From assembly GCA_009774245.1 (NCBI GenBank), contig VSNM01000059.1:1-35490 (forward strand): a DNA stretch of 35,490 bases. Direction: 5' to 3'. The notes under the pieces were generated by a model that did not search any database, had not been told where the DNA came from, and worked only from the letters and a program-made list of their open reading frames with translations. Both the position numbers and the translations under genes were made by a program. Positions within the stretch are counted from its first letter, which is position 1; the number at the start of each line of letters is the position of its first letter. The stretch comes from Lachnospiraceae bacterium. Lineage in GTDB: Bacteria > Bacillota > Clostridia > Lachnospirales > Lachnospiraceae. Positions 24,779 to 32,351 of this stretch are shown here, piece by piece.

Positions 24779-25009
24779 ATGCGAATGTACGCCTACTTAA
24801 AGAACCCTTATCCATGTAATAAAAACCAGATGATTTATAAAGTAATGATTCATGAACTGCCTGGCACAGGGGTGTACACCTACTATTATACAGCCAGAGA
24901 CGCGGTCTGCAGCACCTATGACTCATACAGCGAGACAGTAGAGATCGCAATGAAAGAATTTGCGGGCGAGATCGACGAGCAGGGATGGATTATAATCGAT
25001 GATCTGTGA
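24779..25009 (+). CDS. Small hypothetical protein, 76 residues
   Basis: Not recognised. The protein starts MRMYAYLKNPYPCNKNQ and continues MIYKVMIHELPGTGVYTYYY and ARDAVCSTYDSYSETVEIAM, ending in an acidic GWIIIDDL. It has alternating strands and one helix, a small soluble alpha/beta look with no membrane segment. The frame is open to a TTG at 24743, but the ATG at 24779 follows a good promoter and an AAAGGGAG site (spacing long, 13 bases). Its TGA overlaps a GTG of the next frame, so the two small genes are probably one operon. A two-gene stress or toxin-antitoxin unit is possible but unsupported. Confidence 0.6.
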   Translation: MRMYAYLKNPYPCNKNQMIYKVMIHELPGTGVYTYYYTARDAVCSTYDSYSETVEIAMKEFAGEIDEQGWIIIDDL

Positions 25010-25041
25010 TAAAATTTATGAAAATGGAAAGTGGCATAATT

Positions 25042-25278
25042 ATGATCATACAAATAGAATATTACGAAGGTGATACCCTTTTATATGGAAAACAAGTGTC
25101 CTACGCAGAATTTCTGCGACAACTCAACGAGATAGAGTCTGATTACGACAGAGCACAGGACAACTTTATACCGCTGCTCTGCCGAAGATATGGCTGGATG
25201 ATCACAGAGACTTCGGACATCCCAGTGTATGTCTATGACCGGGACATCCGAAGGGCATATCGGGTAAAAAGAGATTAA
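25042..25278 (+). CDS. Small hypothetical protein, 78 residues
   Basis: Not recognised. Sequence begins MIIQIEYYEGDTLLYGKQVS, then AEFLRQLNEIESDYDRAQDN and a basic tail DRDIRRAYRVKRD. It looks like a small alpha/beta protein of similar size to its upstream partner. A GTG at 25006 overlapping the previous stop would give 90 residues; the ATG at 25042 has GGAAAG 10 bases ahead and yields a natural beta-strand N-terminus. It converges with the minus-strand gene at 25289. Confidence 0.55.
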   Translation: MIIQIEYYEGDTLLYGKQVSYAEFLRQLNEIESDYDRAQDNFIPLLCRRYGWMITETSDIPVYVYDRDIRRAYRVKRD

Positions 25279-25288
25279 AAAATCGATT

Positions 25289-25651
25289 TCACGCCAGCTT
25301 CTTATTCTCAAAATAGGCTTTCCTGCACAAGATCTCATCCTGTTTTTCCTTGGGTAGCAATGCGAAACTCTCCTTATATTCCAGTTCCTCCAGCGGCGTA
25401 CCAAGGACAGCCCTCCACACCTGCTCCTCAAACCAGTCCTGCCACAGCGCGTCAAACAATTTTCCACTGTCCGTAAATGTCGACATCACCTCGAACCCCT
25501 GCGGCTCTCTGTAATACTGCAGCTTGACAAAACCATATTTTCCGGCATCCAGCACCACCAAATCTGTCAGCTCATACAGCTCTGCAAACGCATCGATCAC
25601 CTTCCGGCCTTTCTCCCGCTCCTCGTCTGTGATATAAACAATCTGCTCCAT
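25289..25651 (-). CDS. Hypothetical protein, 120 residues
   Basis: Not recognised. Soluble and acidic, with MEQIVYITDEEREKGRKVID, then a strand-rich centre (LVVLDAGKYGFVKLQYY, GFEVMSTFTDS) and a helical, tryptophan-containing segment (LWQDWFEEQVWRA). The C-terminal part has LLPKEKQDEILCRKAYF. Start chosen at 25651 because GGGGAGG lies 4 bases upstream; an ATG at 25669 in the same frame lacks a site. It is divergent from the HTH gene at 25777, with about 125 bases between them that hold AT-rich promoter-like sequence in both directions. Confidence 0.65.
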   Translation of the reverse strand: MEQIVYITDEEREKGRKVIDAFAELYELTDLVVLDAGKYGFVKLQYYREPQGFEVMSTFTDSGKLFDALWQDWFEEQVWRAVLGTPLEELEYKESFALLPKEKQDEILCRKAYFENKKLA

Positions 25652-25776
25652 AAAACCTCCCCAAAACATTTCCTTAGAATCACTAATATAGTATATTCTC
25701 TTTTTCGAAGATATTCAAGCATCAGAATATAATTTATCCTAAAGTTAAATACTAAGGAAAAAAGGAGCTGTCTGAT

Positions 25777-25995
25777 ATGATAGTCTACTCCCCGTTTTGG
25801 GAAACATTGAAAAATTCAAACGAAAGCTGGTATTCTCTGACCATAAAGCATCATATGTCAAACAGCACGCTTCACCGTCTGAAACACAATAAGGATGTAT
25901 CAACCAAGACGCTGAACGATCTGTGCAGGATACTGGACTGTCAGATCAAAGACCTCGTCCTGTACGTTCCCTCTGACACGGACCAAAAACTATAA
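25777..25995 (+). CDS. Small Cro/C1-type helix-turn-helix regulator (HTH_26-like)
   Basis: A 72-residue stand-alone DNA-binding protein. The pattern MIVYSPFWETLKN, then SLTIKHHMSNSTLHRLKHNK, DVSTKTLNDLCRILDCQIKD and LVLYVPSD matches the small YozG/HTH_26 type: five helices with the recognition helix around NSTLHRLK. Start has AAAGGAG 9 bases upstream, and a TATAAT lies at 25728-25733. Its last six bases overlap the end of the convergent 870-residue gene. Likely target is its own promoter or the divergent gene (inference). Confidence 0.8.
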   Translation: MIVYSPFWETLKNSNESWYSLTIKHHMSNSTLHRLKHNKDVSTKTLNDLCRILDCQIKDLVLYVPSDTDQKL

Positions 25996-28602
25996 AAGTA
26001 CGATCGCCGTCACCTCCGCCAGACGAACGCGGTTCGCAATAACCTCCGCCAGACTGTCCGCCGCCACCGCGCGGGGTGGAGAGAAATTCCCATAATACCA
26101 GAGTGCGCCGCTCTCTCCTACGGCAATGAGCGTCTTATAGGAATCCCAGTCCTGGAACAGCCAGCCCACCTCATAGTTCTTCTCCTTTTTCGTGATGGCA
26201 TACGCGTCTTTCATGCTCTTCTTTTCCGTGAACAGCCCCGTAGTCAGCGTCTTTTCCAGGTAGCAGCTCTCCCAGTCTCCATAGCAGAGCACGACGCTGT
26301 TCCCCGCCAGAATACCACATTTCTCAAGCCATTGCTGATTTTTCCGATGCTGCGTCAAAGACAACTGGTGATTTTCCTCAAGTAAGGCACAGATCTGCTG
26401 CGCCTTTTCCAGATCAGACATTCCCCTGACCACAACACGCTTTTTCTCCGATGCATTCAGACTGCACAGGCCATATCTCACCAGTCCCCTGCACTCTTCC
26501 CACAGAGACCACTTTGACGGACGGATCGTCTGCCAGCCATAAAAACTATGCCTGCTATATACGATATCGCCCGACGCATCGCGCCTGGCACAGTAGAGCC
26601 CCGTCAGATTCTCCGCAAAGCGGATCTCCTGTCCTCTAAGCCCGTTTTTCACATCGTCATTGTTGGCATTGTAGTCAAAATCCTGATAACCTTCGTCGTA
26701 CTCATCATCTTCTACTTCCTCGTCATCATCTTCATCTACTTCGCCATCGTCATATTCATCTTCGTCGGCATCATAGCATTCGCCATCCCCACAAACCAAA
26801 CGGCCGCCATACTGCTTTCTATTCCCCACACATGAACCGCCATTCGCAAGACATTCCGCCACGAAATCCAGACAAAATGCATCAATTGGCAGTTTTTCCA
26901 GACGGCTCCTGATCTCCCCGCGTGCCATTTCACGTTCCGCTGTTTCAATATCCGTCAGTGCCAACAACAGCATGAAGCGCTCCTCATCGCCCTCTGCCCC
27001 TGCACACTGCAGCAATTCCTGAAAGGAGAGCGCCTCCTGTCCCTCCCAGACCTTACCATTCCAATAAAATTGTATCAAATGCAGATAAAATTCAATTCCG
27101 ATCACAAGCTCCCCGCCGCGCTCCTGCTCCGGGCAAAGCCTGATTTCCATGCGCCTTGGTTTGTCGATTCTGCCCGTCATATCGCTGCCGACAAATCTTC
27201 TGCGCCACTCCATCGACGGGTGATACAACTGTTCCAGATAGCCTGACAGATACTTTCGCCCGTTTCTGATCATTCTTTCCTCAATATAAGAAAAATCGTC
27301 TTCCGGCGTATTGTCCCTGACACGCCGCCCCTCAAATGCCATGATCAGATAATAGTACCAGAAATCAGGCGCTTTCGTACTACAGTCATACGCAAACGGC
27401 TCCCCGCACAGATACTCCGGTATCCGCTCAAAATAACTCATTCTCGCACGCACATGCTCCAAAAGCATATTAACCTTGGGGCTCTTATCCCTGGAATTCA
27501 TGTAGATTCGATATAAAGTCTCCGCCAGCCTCGGCGTCGCGTTTCCTCCGGCACAGTGATAGTCCAAATCCCACAACAGCTCGTCGTCATATTGGCACGT
27601 CTGAAAAACCGGGGACTCAAACAGCTCCTGCAGCTCCCTTTGCTCCTCCGCTGACACCTTCGGCGCAGACAGCGCATAGGTATATTCAAATGGTGCATTG
27701 GGCTTGACAGCCCACCCGTCATACTGGTATTTCCGCTCCAGATCATTCAGTCGGCGCGTCCAATCATTGTACTGCTCCTCTGCCGCCTTCTCCTCATCAG
27801 CCGCTTTCTCCACAGACGGGCACTGCATCAGAATCGCCTGCCGTATCCCCTCATAGGCTCTCACCTGCTGTCCTGCCTTCATTTCAGACAGCTCATATAT
27901 CCCCCACAGCCACACATACGCCGCCTTAGGAAGCTTATGCGTGCGCAGAAAATATGCGTATAATAACAAAATACACTCATTCCGCACAAAGTCACCATAG
28001 CTGTTCTGATTATAGCGCCCCGTCTGGATATAATGCCATTTTCCCCGCGAGAGCGGACCGCCGCGCTCGTAATCCTCCTCCCAGTCCTGCACACTGGCAT
28101 CATACTTGACACACAGCTCTATATAGTCCGCAAACGCCCTTCCTCTCAGGCGGTATTCCCATTTTCTGATCGATCTCCCGCCGCGGTCCCTGCGCCACGA
28201 AGCGTCCTGCGCATTCCAGATCTCAGCCGCAGCCCTCATCGCTCTCCCAAATTCTAACCACCATGCCGACAGCTCTTTCCTGTAAAACGAATCCTCCATA
28301 AAATCCGCCTGTATCAGACCTTTTCGCTCATCAATCAGCGGTTCCAGCCCATACGCCGTCACCAGCTCAAACAAAAATACTGGCGGCAGCTCCTTATAAG
28401 GCGCCATCTTCTGCTTTTTCAAATATTCCTGCATTTGCCGCAGACAGATTCCCGAGAACTGCACTTCAAGAAACATCTCCGACAAAAAATAGTCCTTCCA
28501 CCGCTCCTTGGATTTCCTTGTCTTATCGTCGGAAAATAATGCCTGAAACGCCCCTAATGCAGCCTGTATCTTTTCATTTAATTCCTCTTTGGATAATTCC
28601 AC
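25990..28602 (-). CDS. Large orphan protein with an acidic stretch, 870 residues
   Basis: Not recognised. Starts at a GTG with AGGAGG 5 bases upstream (MELSKEELNEKIQAALGAFQ). Residues 1-300 are largely helical and rich in aromatic residues and arginine. Residues about 300-590 continue helical with IEFYLHLIQFYWNGKVW. Residues 607-646 are an almost pure Asp/Glu run with tyrosines (DADEDEYDDGEVDEDDDEEV and on). The C-terminal 200 residues look alpha/beta (VVVRGMSDLEKAQQICALLE, SVVLCYGDWESC). No signal peptide or membrane segment. It sits with SUKH and acidic LRR genes on the same strand, so a role in an immunity-type cassette is possible. Confidence 0.75.
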   Translation of the reverse strand: MELSKEELNEKIQAALGAFQALFSDDKTRKSKERWKDYFLSEMFLEVQFSGICLRQMQEYLKKQKMAPYKELPPVFLFELVTAYGLEPLIDERKGLIQADFMEDSFYRKELSAWWLEFGRAMRAAAEIWNAQDASWRRDRGGRSIRKWEYRLRGRAFADYIELCVKYDASVQDWEEDYERGGPLSRGKWHYIQTGRYNQNSYGDFVRNECILLLYAYFLRTHKLPKAAYVWLWGIYELSEMKAGQQVRAYEGIRQAILMQCPSVEKAADEEKAAEEQYNDWTRRLNDLERKYQYDGWAVKPNAPFEYTYALSAPKVSAEEQRELQELFESPVFQTCQYDDELLWDLDYHCAGGNATPRLAETLYRIYMNSRDKSPKVNMLLEHVRARMSYFERIPEYLCGEPFAYDCSTKAPDFWYYYLIMAFEGRRVRDNTPEDDFSYIEERMIRNGRKYLSGYLEQLYHPSMEWRRRFVGSDMTGRIDKPRRMEIRLCPEQERGGELVIGIEFYLHLIQFYWNGKVWEGQEALSFQELLQCAGAEGDEERFMLLLALTDIETAEREMARGEIRSRLEKLPIDAFCLDFVAECLANGGSCVGNRKQYGGRLVCGDGECYDADEDEYDDGEVDEDDDEEVEDDEYDEGYQDFDYNANNDDVKNGLRGQEIRFAENLTGLYCARRDASGDIVYSRHSFYGWQTIRPSKWSLWEECRGLVRYGLCSLNASEKKRVVVRGMSDLEKAQQICALLEENHQLSLTQHRKNQQWLEKCGILAGNSVVLCYGDWESCYLEKTLTTGLFTEKKSMKDAYAITKKEKNYEVGWLFQDWDSYKTLIAVGESGALWYYGNFSPPRAVAADSLAEVIANRVRLAEVTAIVLL

Positions 28603-28732
28603 TTTTGCCTCCTGATAAACTGTTTAAAAATAACTTTTCATATCGCTTTTTTCTCTGATATCAAATTGCACGACACTCTCGCAGAAAAACCCCTATGCGC
28701 TATTTAAAAGCTGCTTCTTAACAGTTCCTAAC

Positions 28733-29521
28733 TCAAAATCTTGCTACACTGCACCACGTACTCTTATCTGGTATTTCCTCCCCGTCCTCCTCTGACTGCA
28801 CTTCATAATTTTTGTCATATATTCCATAAAAATACAGCCGCAGAAAGCATCTGAAATCCGCCATTTTCTTATCTCCAATAACAATACCCTCGTCATTGAC
28901 ATATTCCACACCCTTTTGTTTCCAATGAAACTCTTCATGGTCAAACCAACACACCTGCCATGTGCCGCCATCTCCACATGTGATATCAGCTTTACTAATA
29001 CTGGTATCAATGCACAGCGGTCCCGCGCTCATCCAATCGGCAAACGGAATAAACTGTTTTACATCCTCTGCTGACAATCCGTCCTCTCCCATACAATCCG
29101 CCGTCTCTCGAAATCCCTCTATCGCCTCACGGAATACTTTTAGCGGATCTTTTTGCGGTATCGGGAACATTTCACACAGGTACAACTCAACATATGGCAG
29201 CTCTTCCTGACTCAGTTCGTTGATTTCGTCGATCTCCATGAGCATGATCTGCCGCATCGTATCCTCATCCTGATCAATCAGATCGTCTCCCGGCACAGGT
29301 GCGTAAAGTCCGTCAATATTATGGCAATATGTCTGCAGATATACGCGCAAAAGCGACGGAAGCTTCACCTCGTACTCCCGCTCAAACGCATCCAACATCT
29401 CGTCCGTCACCGTGGAAGGACTCAGCATATCCTCCGTGATGACTCCCCTGTCGATCAACGCCTGATAAGCCCCCTTCACAAAAGCTTTTTCGTCAAAATC
29501 CTTCTCAATATTATTTCCCAT
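28733..29521 (-). CDS. SUKH (SMI1/KNR4) superfamily protein
   Basis: SUKH proteins are common immunity proteins against secreted polymorphic toxins. Family signs are ATVTDEMLDAFEREYEVKLP-like helix one (from TVTDEML), LPSLLRVYLQTYCHNIDGLY, then IPFADWMSAGPLCIDTS and WQVCWFDHEEF, the usual strand pattern with an acidic pocket. A C-terminal segment FRCFLRLYFYGIYD completes the fold. The frame is open to 29572, but the ATG at 29521 with AAAAGGAG upstream is preferred (262 residues). A 17-codon relic of a similar gene overlaps its start. No toxin gene is visible in the window. Confidence 0.8.
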   Translation of the reverse strand: MGNNIEKDFDEKAFVKGAYQALIDRGVITEDMLSPSTVTDEMLDAFEREYEVKLPSLLRVYLQTYCHNIDGLYAPVPGDDLIDQDEDTMRQIMLMEIDEINELSQEELPYVELYLCEMFPIPQKDPLKVFREAIEGFRETADCMGEDGLSAEDVKQFIPFADWMSAGPLCIDTSISKADITCGDGGTWQVCWFDHEEFHWKQKGVEYVNDEGIVIGDKKMADFRCFLRLYFYGIYDKNYEVQSEEDGEEIPDKSTWCSVARF

Positions 29522-29564
29522 AAATATCATACTCCTTTTCAAATGCATCCAACATCTCGTCCAT
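29511..29564 (-). pseudogene. Mini-ORF: relic of a second SUKH gene overlapping the intact one
   Basis: ATG at 29564 opens a 17-codon frame MDEMLDAFEKEYDIYGK ending at 29511. Peptide and DNA are nearly identical to the intact SUKH gene at 29365-29410 (DEMLDAFEREYEVK), including 18 identical bases in a row. It also contains the ribosome binding site of the intact gene. It is either the stub of a deleted tandem SUKH gene or a coupled leader peptide. Confidence 0.6.
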
Positions 29565-29590
29565 AATGACACCCTGTTGATCGACTGGCA

Positions 29591-30328
29591 TCAGTTCGCC
29601 CACACGCACAGTTTTTCCAGTCCGACAAGCTTCTCCAGACCGTCAAGCGTATTCAGCCGCACCTCGCCGACCTCCAATATCCGAAGCTTTGGCAGCGCCT
29701 TTAAAAACGCCAGACTGTGAATCTCCGTCTCGCAGGACATCAGGCGCACGACTTCCAGATTCGTGAAATGGGAAAAATCATCGGTTGAAAGCACGCCATA
29801 ATCATAAGTTTCTTCGTCCCGCACAAGCCCCTCGAAATCACTGTCCTCCGTCTCATATATTTTAACACTGCCCTCAAACTCCTCCATGCCCGCACTGTCT
29901 GTATCCCCGCCATCAGACGCCTCATCGTCAAGCCCCTCCTCATCAGAAGCTTCCCTGGCATCATATTCATCGTCTGGCAAATCCTCATCATCGTCATATG
30001 CCTCATCATCAGACTCGTCCTCAAGCAGCGCACGCTTAATAGAAATTTCCTTGCAATTCCCCCAATCCCTTATATCCAGAAATTCCCCGATATCAGAGTA
30101 CTTTGCTGTATTATTAACACAACATACGTTCCACTCATCTCCCGCATCTGAAAACGCAAACTGCTTCGGCAGCACACCCTTGCCAAAACCCAGAAAATAG
30201 CCATCTGTCGTACTCACATACAGATACTTAATGACACTGACATCCTCCTCGGTAATCGCCCTGTCCGCAATCCCCAGATAATCCCTGACACACCGCTCCA
30301 ACCAGCGCGACTTTAACTGAATCTCCAT
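29591..30328 (-). CDS. Acidic protein with C-terminal leucine-rich repeats
   Basis: Residues 1-95 are a mixed fold with YLYVSTTDGYFLGFGKG and a C-C pair; residues 99-146 are a very acidic linker (DESDDEAYDDDEDLPDDEYD and on). Residues 185-245 form short leucine-rich repeats: FTNLEVVRLMSCETEIHSLA, LKALPKLRILEVGEVRLNTL, LEKLVGLEKLCVWAN. No signal peptide, so probably cytoplasmic. LRR stand-alone proteins beside SUKH proteins are often found in immunity arrays, which is the best guess. Start at 30328 on AAAGGAG. The acid run resembles that in the 870-residue protein. Confidence 0.7.
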   Translation of the reverse strand: MEIQLKSRWLERCVRDYLGIADRAITEEDVSVIKYLYVSTTDGYFLGFGKGVLPKQFAFSDAGDEWNVCCVNNTAKYSDIGEFLDIRDWGNCKEISIKRALLEDESDDEAYDDDEDLPDDEYDAREASDEEGLDDEASDGGDTDSAGMEEFEGSVKIYETEDSDFEGLVRDEETYDYGVLSTDDFSHFTNLEVVRLMSCETEIHSLAFLKALPKLRILEVGEVRLNTLDGLEKLVGLEKLCVWAN

Positions 30329-30541
30329 CGATCATCTCTCCTTTACATCTCATAGTAAATATTTTTCCATCCTACAATATCATTATATCGTATCCATCTT
30401 CTTTTTCAAGGCAAAAGTTTATGTCAATACATTTTTCATGAAATAATTTTTACTTTGCACAATAAATAATTATATTACTAAACATTTTTATACAATTATG
30501 TCAGTGAAATTTACCGTGGGCTCCCTGACTGCCTTGAACCA

Positions 30542-31870
30542 TCACCCTGCAAACGCACAGAAAGGCTTCACTGATATCTGTGTCACCTTTCCCTCCTCCT
30601 CGCTGAACCAAATACTGATATTGCCGAAGCCATCACCGGTGATCAGGCAGTTTTCCACCTCTCCATAGGGTGATGCATAAAATCCATATGCTTCCAGTTT
30701 TTCCCATGCACTGTCTACTCTGATGCCGGGATACAGGCCAAAAACCGTCACATCCTCCACCTGTTCGCCCTGATAATCCAGCACCCCCATATCCAGATGT
30801 GTAAAACGAAAAATCTCCTGCCCTTTCCATAAACCGACCATCTGATCGTCAAAATCCTCATAGGGCTGCTGCAACTCCACTTCATACCGTTCCGAGAGCA
30901 GACGTTCCGCCACATCCAGATAAGATTCCTCCTCCAATATAAGAAGTCCCAGATCCCCCTCCTTATCCGTGCGGCTCTTTCCGGCATTGTCCGCCATAAT
31001 ATTTAAATACGCTGGCGAGAGATCAGCAAAAGATTCATATTCCATTGGCAGATACTCGATCAATACCTCATTCGCGCCTCCCATAAGAGACTGATACCAT
31101 GTCTCGTAGTCCGCCTCGTTATATTGATAATTCGAGGCATCATAGGAAGTCTCTGCCCCCTCCTGAATATTATAGAGCACCCCGTCGCCATCACTGTCCA
31201 GCTCATCCGGAAAAACCTGTCCGCGCAAATCCGCCGCAATATCCTTACTCCATGTATCCACATAAGCAATCTGTACATACTTATCGCCGGCCGCCTGATA
31301 CTGATACAGCGTAAAAGGCCAAAATTCTCCACTTGTGTGGTTGTGGGAAGCCTCCGCCCGAATCATGCCGTTATCATAAAACGTGAGAGCAGGAAATTCA
31401 GTAAGCTCCCGCTTTAATTGTCCTACTGTTGGATTAAATCCATATATGATCGTCTCCATACCTGCCATGCAGGCATTGGAGTAATTGATAATCAATTCCT
31501 CCATGCCATCCCCATCAATATCCGTTATGGCAAAATGATTGTCCCGCATCTCCCCAAAACCATCATCAAGCTGTGAGGTGTCCAGTTCCCCATCCGGCAG
31601 CTGCCGCGCCGCCACGATCTGCGAAAGCACACCATTATAAATATGTCTGATCCGCGCCTGCAAAATCTCCTGTGTGCTTTCATCAAAATCATCCGCGCTC
31701 CCCGGCTCACTTGCTTCTGCCACACTGGAATTTCCAACTGTCGCCTCTTCCTCCACCGACGACGCTGTTTCCGCGGAGCGTGCACTCTCCCCTGCTGGTT
31801 CTCCCACACCGCACCCCGTGAAAACCAGTGTTCCAACACACAAAAAAGCAATAACTTCATTTTTTTCCAT
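30542..31870 (-). CDS. Putative lipoprotein with DxDxDG (VCBS/FG-GAP-like) motifs
   Basis: The N-terminus MEKNEVIAFLCVGTLVFTGC is a lipoprotein signal with lipobox FTGC at residues 17-20; it has few positive charges. A low-complexity Ser/Ala/Glu linker follows to about residue 65, as in surface lipoproteins. The body holds FAITDIDGDGMEELIINYSN, a repeat-type calcium-binding strand found in VCBS/FG-GAP-like proteins, and a second ELDSDGDGVLYN. The C-terminal 130 residues (LGLLILEEESYLDVAERLL, GIRVDSAWEKLEAYGFYAS, ISIWFSEEEGKVTQISVKPF) look like a separate strand-rich domain. Function unknown; expected outside the membrane. Start on AAGGAAAG. Confidence 0.75.
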   Translation of the reverse strand: MEKNEVIAFLCVGTLVFTGCGVGEPAGESARSAETASSVEEEATVGNSSVAEASEPGSADDFDESTQEILQARIRHIYNGVLSQIVAARQLPDGELDTSQLDDGFGEMRDNHFAITDIDGDGMEELIINYSNACMAGMETIIYGFNPTVGQLKRELTEFPALTFYDNGMIRAEASHNHTSGEFWPFTLYQYQAAGDKYVQIAYVDTWSKDIAADLRGQVFPDELDSDGDGVLYNIQEGAETSYDASNYQYNEADYETWYQSLMGGANEVLIEYLPMEYESFADLSPAYLNIMADNAGKSRTDKEGDLGLLILEEESYLDVAERLLSERYEVELQQPYEDFDDQMVGLWKGQEIFRFTHLDMGVLDYQGEQVEDVTVFGLYPGIRVDSAWEKLEAYGFYASPYGEVENCLITGDGFGNISIWFSEEEGKVTQISVKPFCAFAG

Positions 31871-31887
31871 AAATATCCACTTTCCTT

Positions 31888-31934
31888 AGGAACTGTAAAG
31901 AATAAGACTGTTAAGTTATTTCTTTATAGTTCCT
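31888..31934. repeat. Inverted repeat in the leader of the lipoprotein gene
   Basis: AGGAACTGTAAAG (31888-31900) pairs with CTTTATAGTTCCT (31922-31934) over 13 positions with one G-T pair. It lies just upstream of the lipoprotein start on the minus strand. Its right arm is part of a 23-base unit (31914-31936) repeated in direct orientation at 32215-32237. Confidence 0.55.
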
Positions 31935-32058
31935 TATTTACCATGGCAGACAACGCACCGGCACAGTCTGCCAAACAATTTCCCGACAAATAACTTCACA
32001 GATATCATATAATAAATTACCGCTCACGTCCATATTCGTGTACCATTTCCTTGCAGTG

Positions 32059-32212
32059 TAATATTAGTGTTACTGTTCACACAGGACTTAGTATTTACTG
32101 CTAAGTCCGTATGAAAACGTACATGTGGCAAGTAAAAATGCATTTGCGAAGCAAATTTTGCATGGATTTTTACTCGTTACTGGAACGGAGTGAACAGTAA
32201 CAACCAATATTA
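32059..32212. repeat. Nested palindromic element with a cloverleaf-like fold
   Basis: An outer TAATATT/AATATTA pair and a perfect 13-bp stem TGTTACTGTTCAC (32068-32080) with GTGAACAGTAACA (32190-32202) enclose three further hairpins. These are GGACTTAG/CTAAGTCC, GTATG/CGTAC with an AAAA loop, and AGTAAAAAT/ATTTTTACT with an inner ATTTGC-GAA-GCAAAT. No ORF is present. It resembles a miniature inverted-repeat or REP-like intergenic element, or a structured RNA. Confidence 0.7.
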
Positions 32213-32214
32213 AA

Positions 32215-32237
32215 AGTTATTTATTGACAGTTCCTTA
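32215..32237. repeat. Direct repeat flanking the palindromic element
   Basis: This 23-base unit ending CAGTTCCTTA matches 31914-31936 at 20 of 23 positions. Together with the left copy it brackets the palindromic element. A related sequence (TTAACAGTTCCTAACTC) is at 28714-28735, and an inverse TAAGGAACTATAAA lies after feoAB. Confidence 0.45.
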
Positions 32238-32351
32238 CTCTTGTATTCTCTGCAATTATCCACTAAAATAAGAATGAAGTTTCATATATCTAATCGTACC
32301 TGTGCAACACACGAAAAACGATTTATGATAATTTGACAAACGAGGAGTGAT

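Noticed and set aside
32240..32351. Fur box or riboswitch upstream of feoAB
   Set aside because: The AT-rich sequence has short GATAAT-like pieces but no convincing palindrome or conserved riboswitch core.
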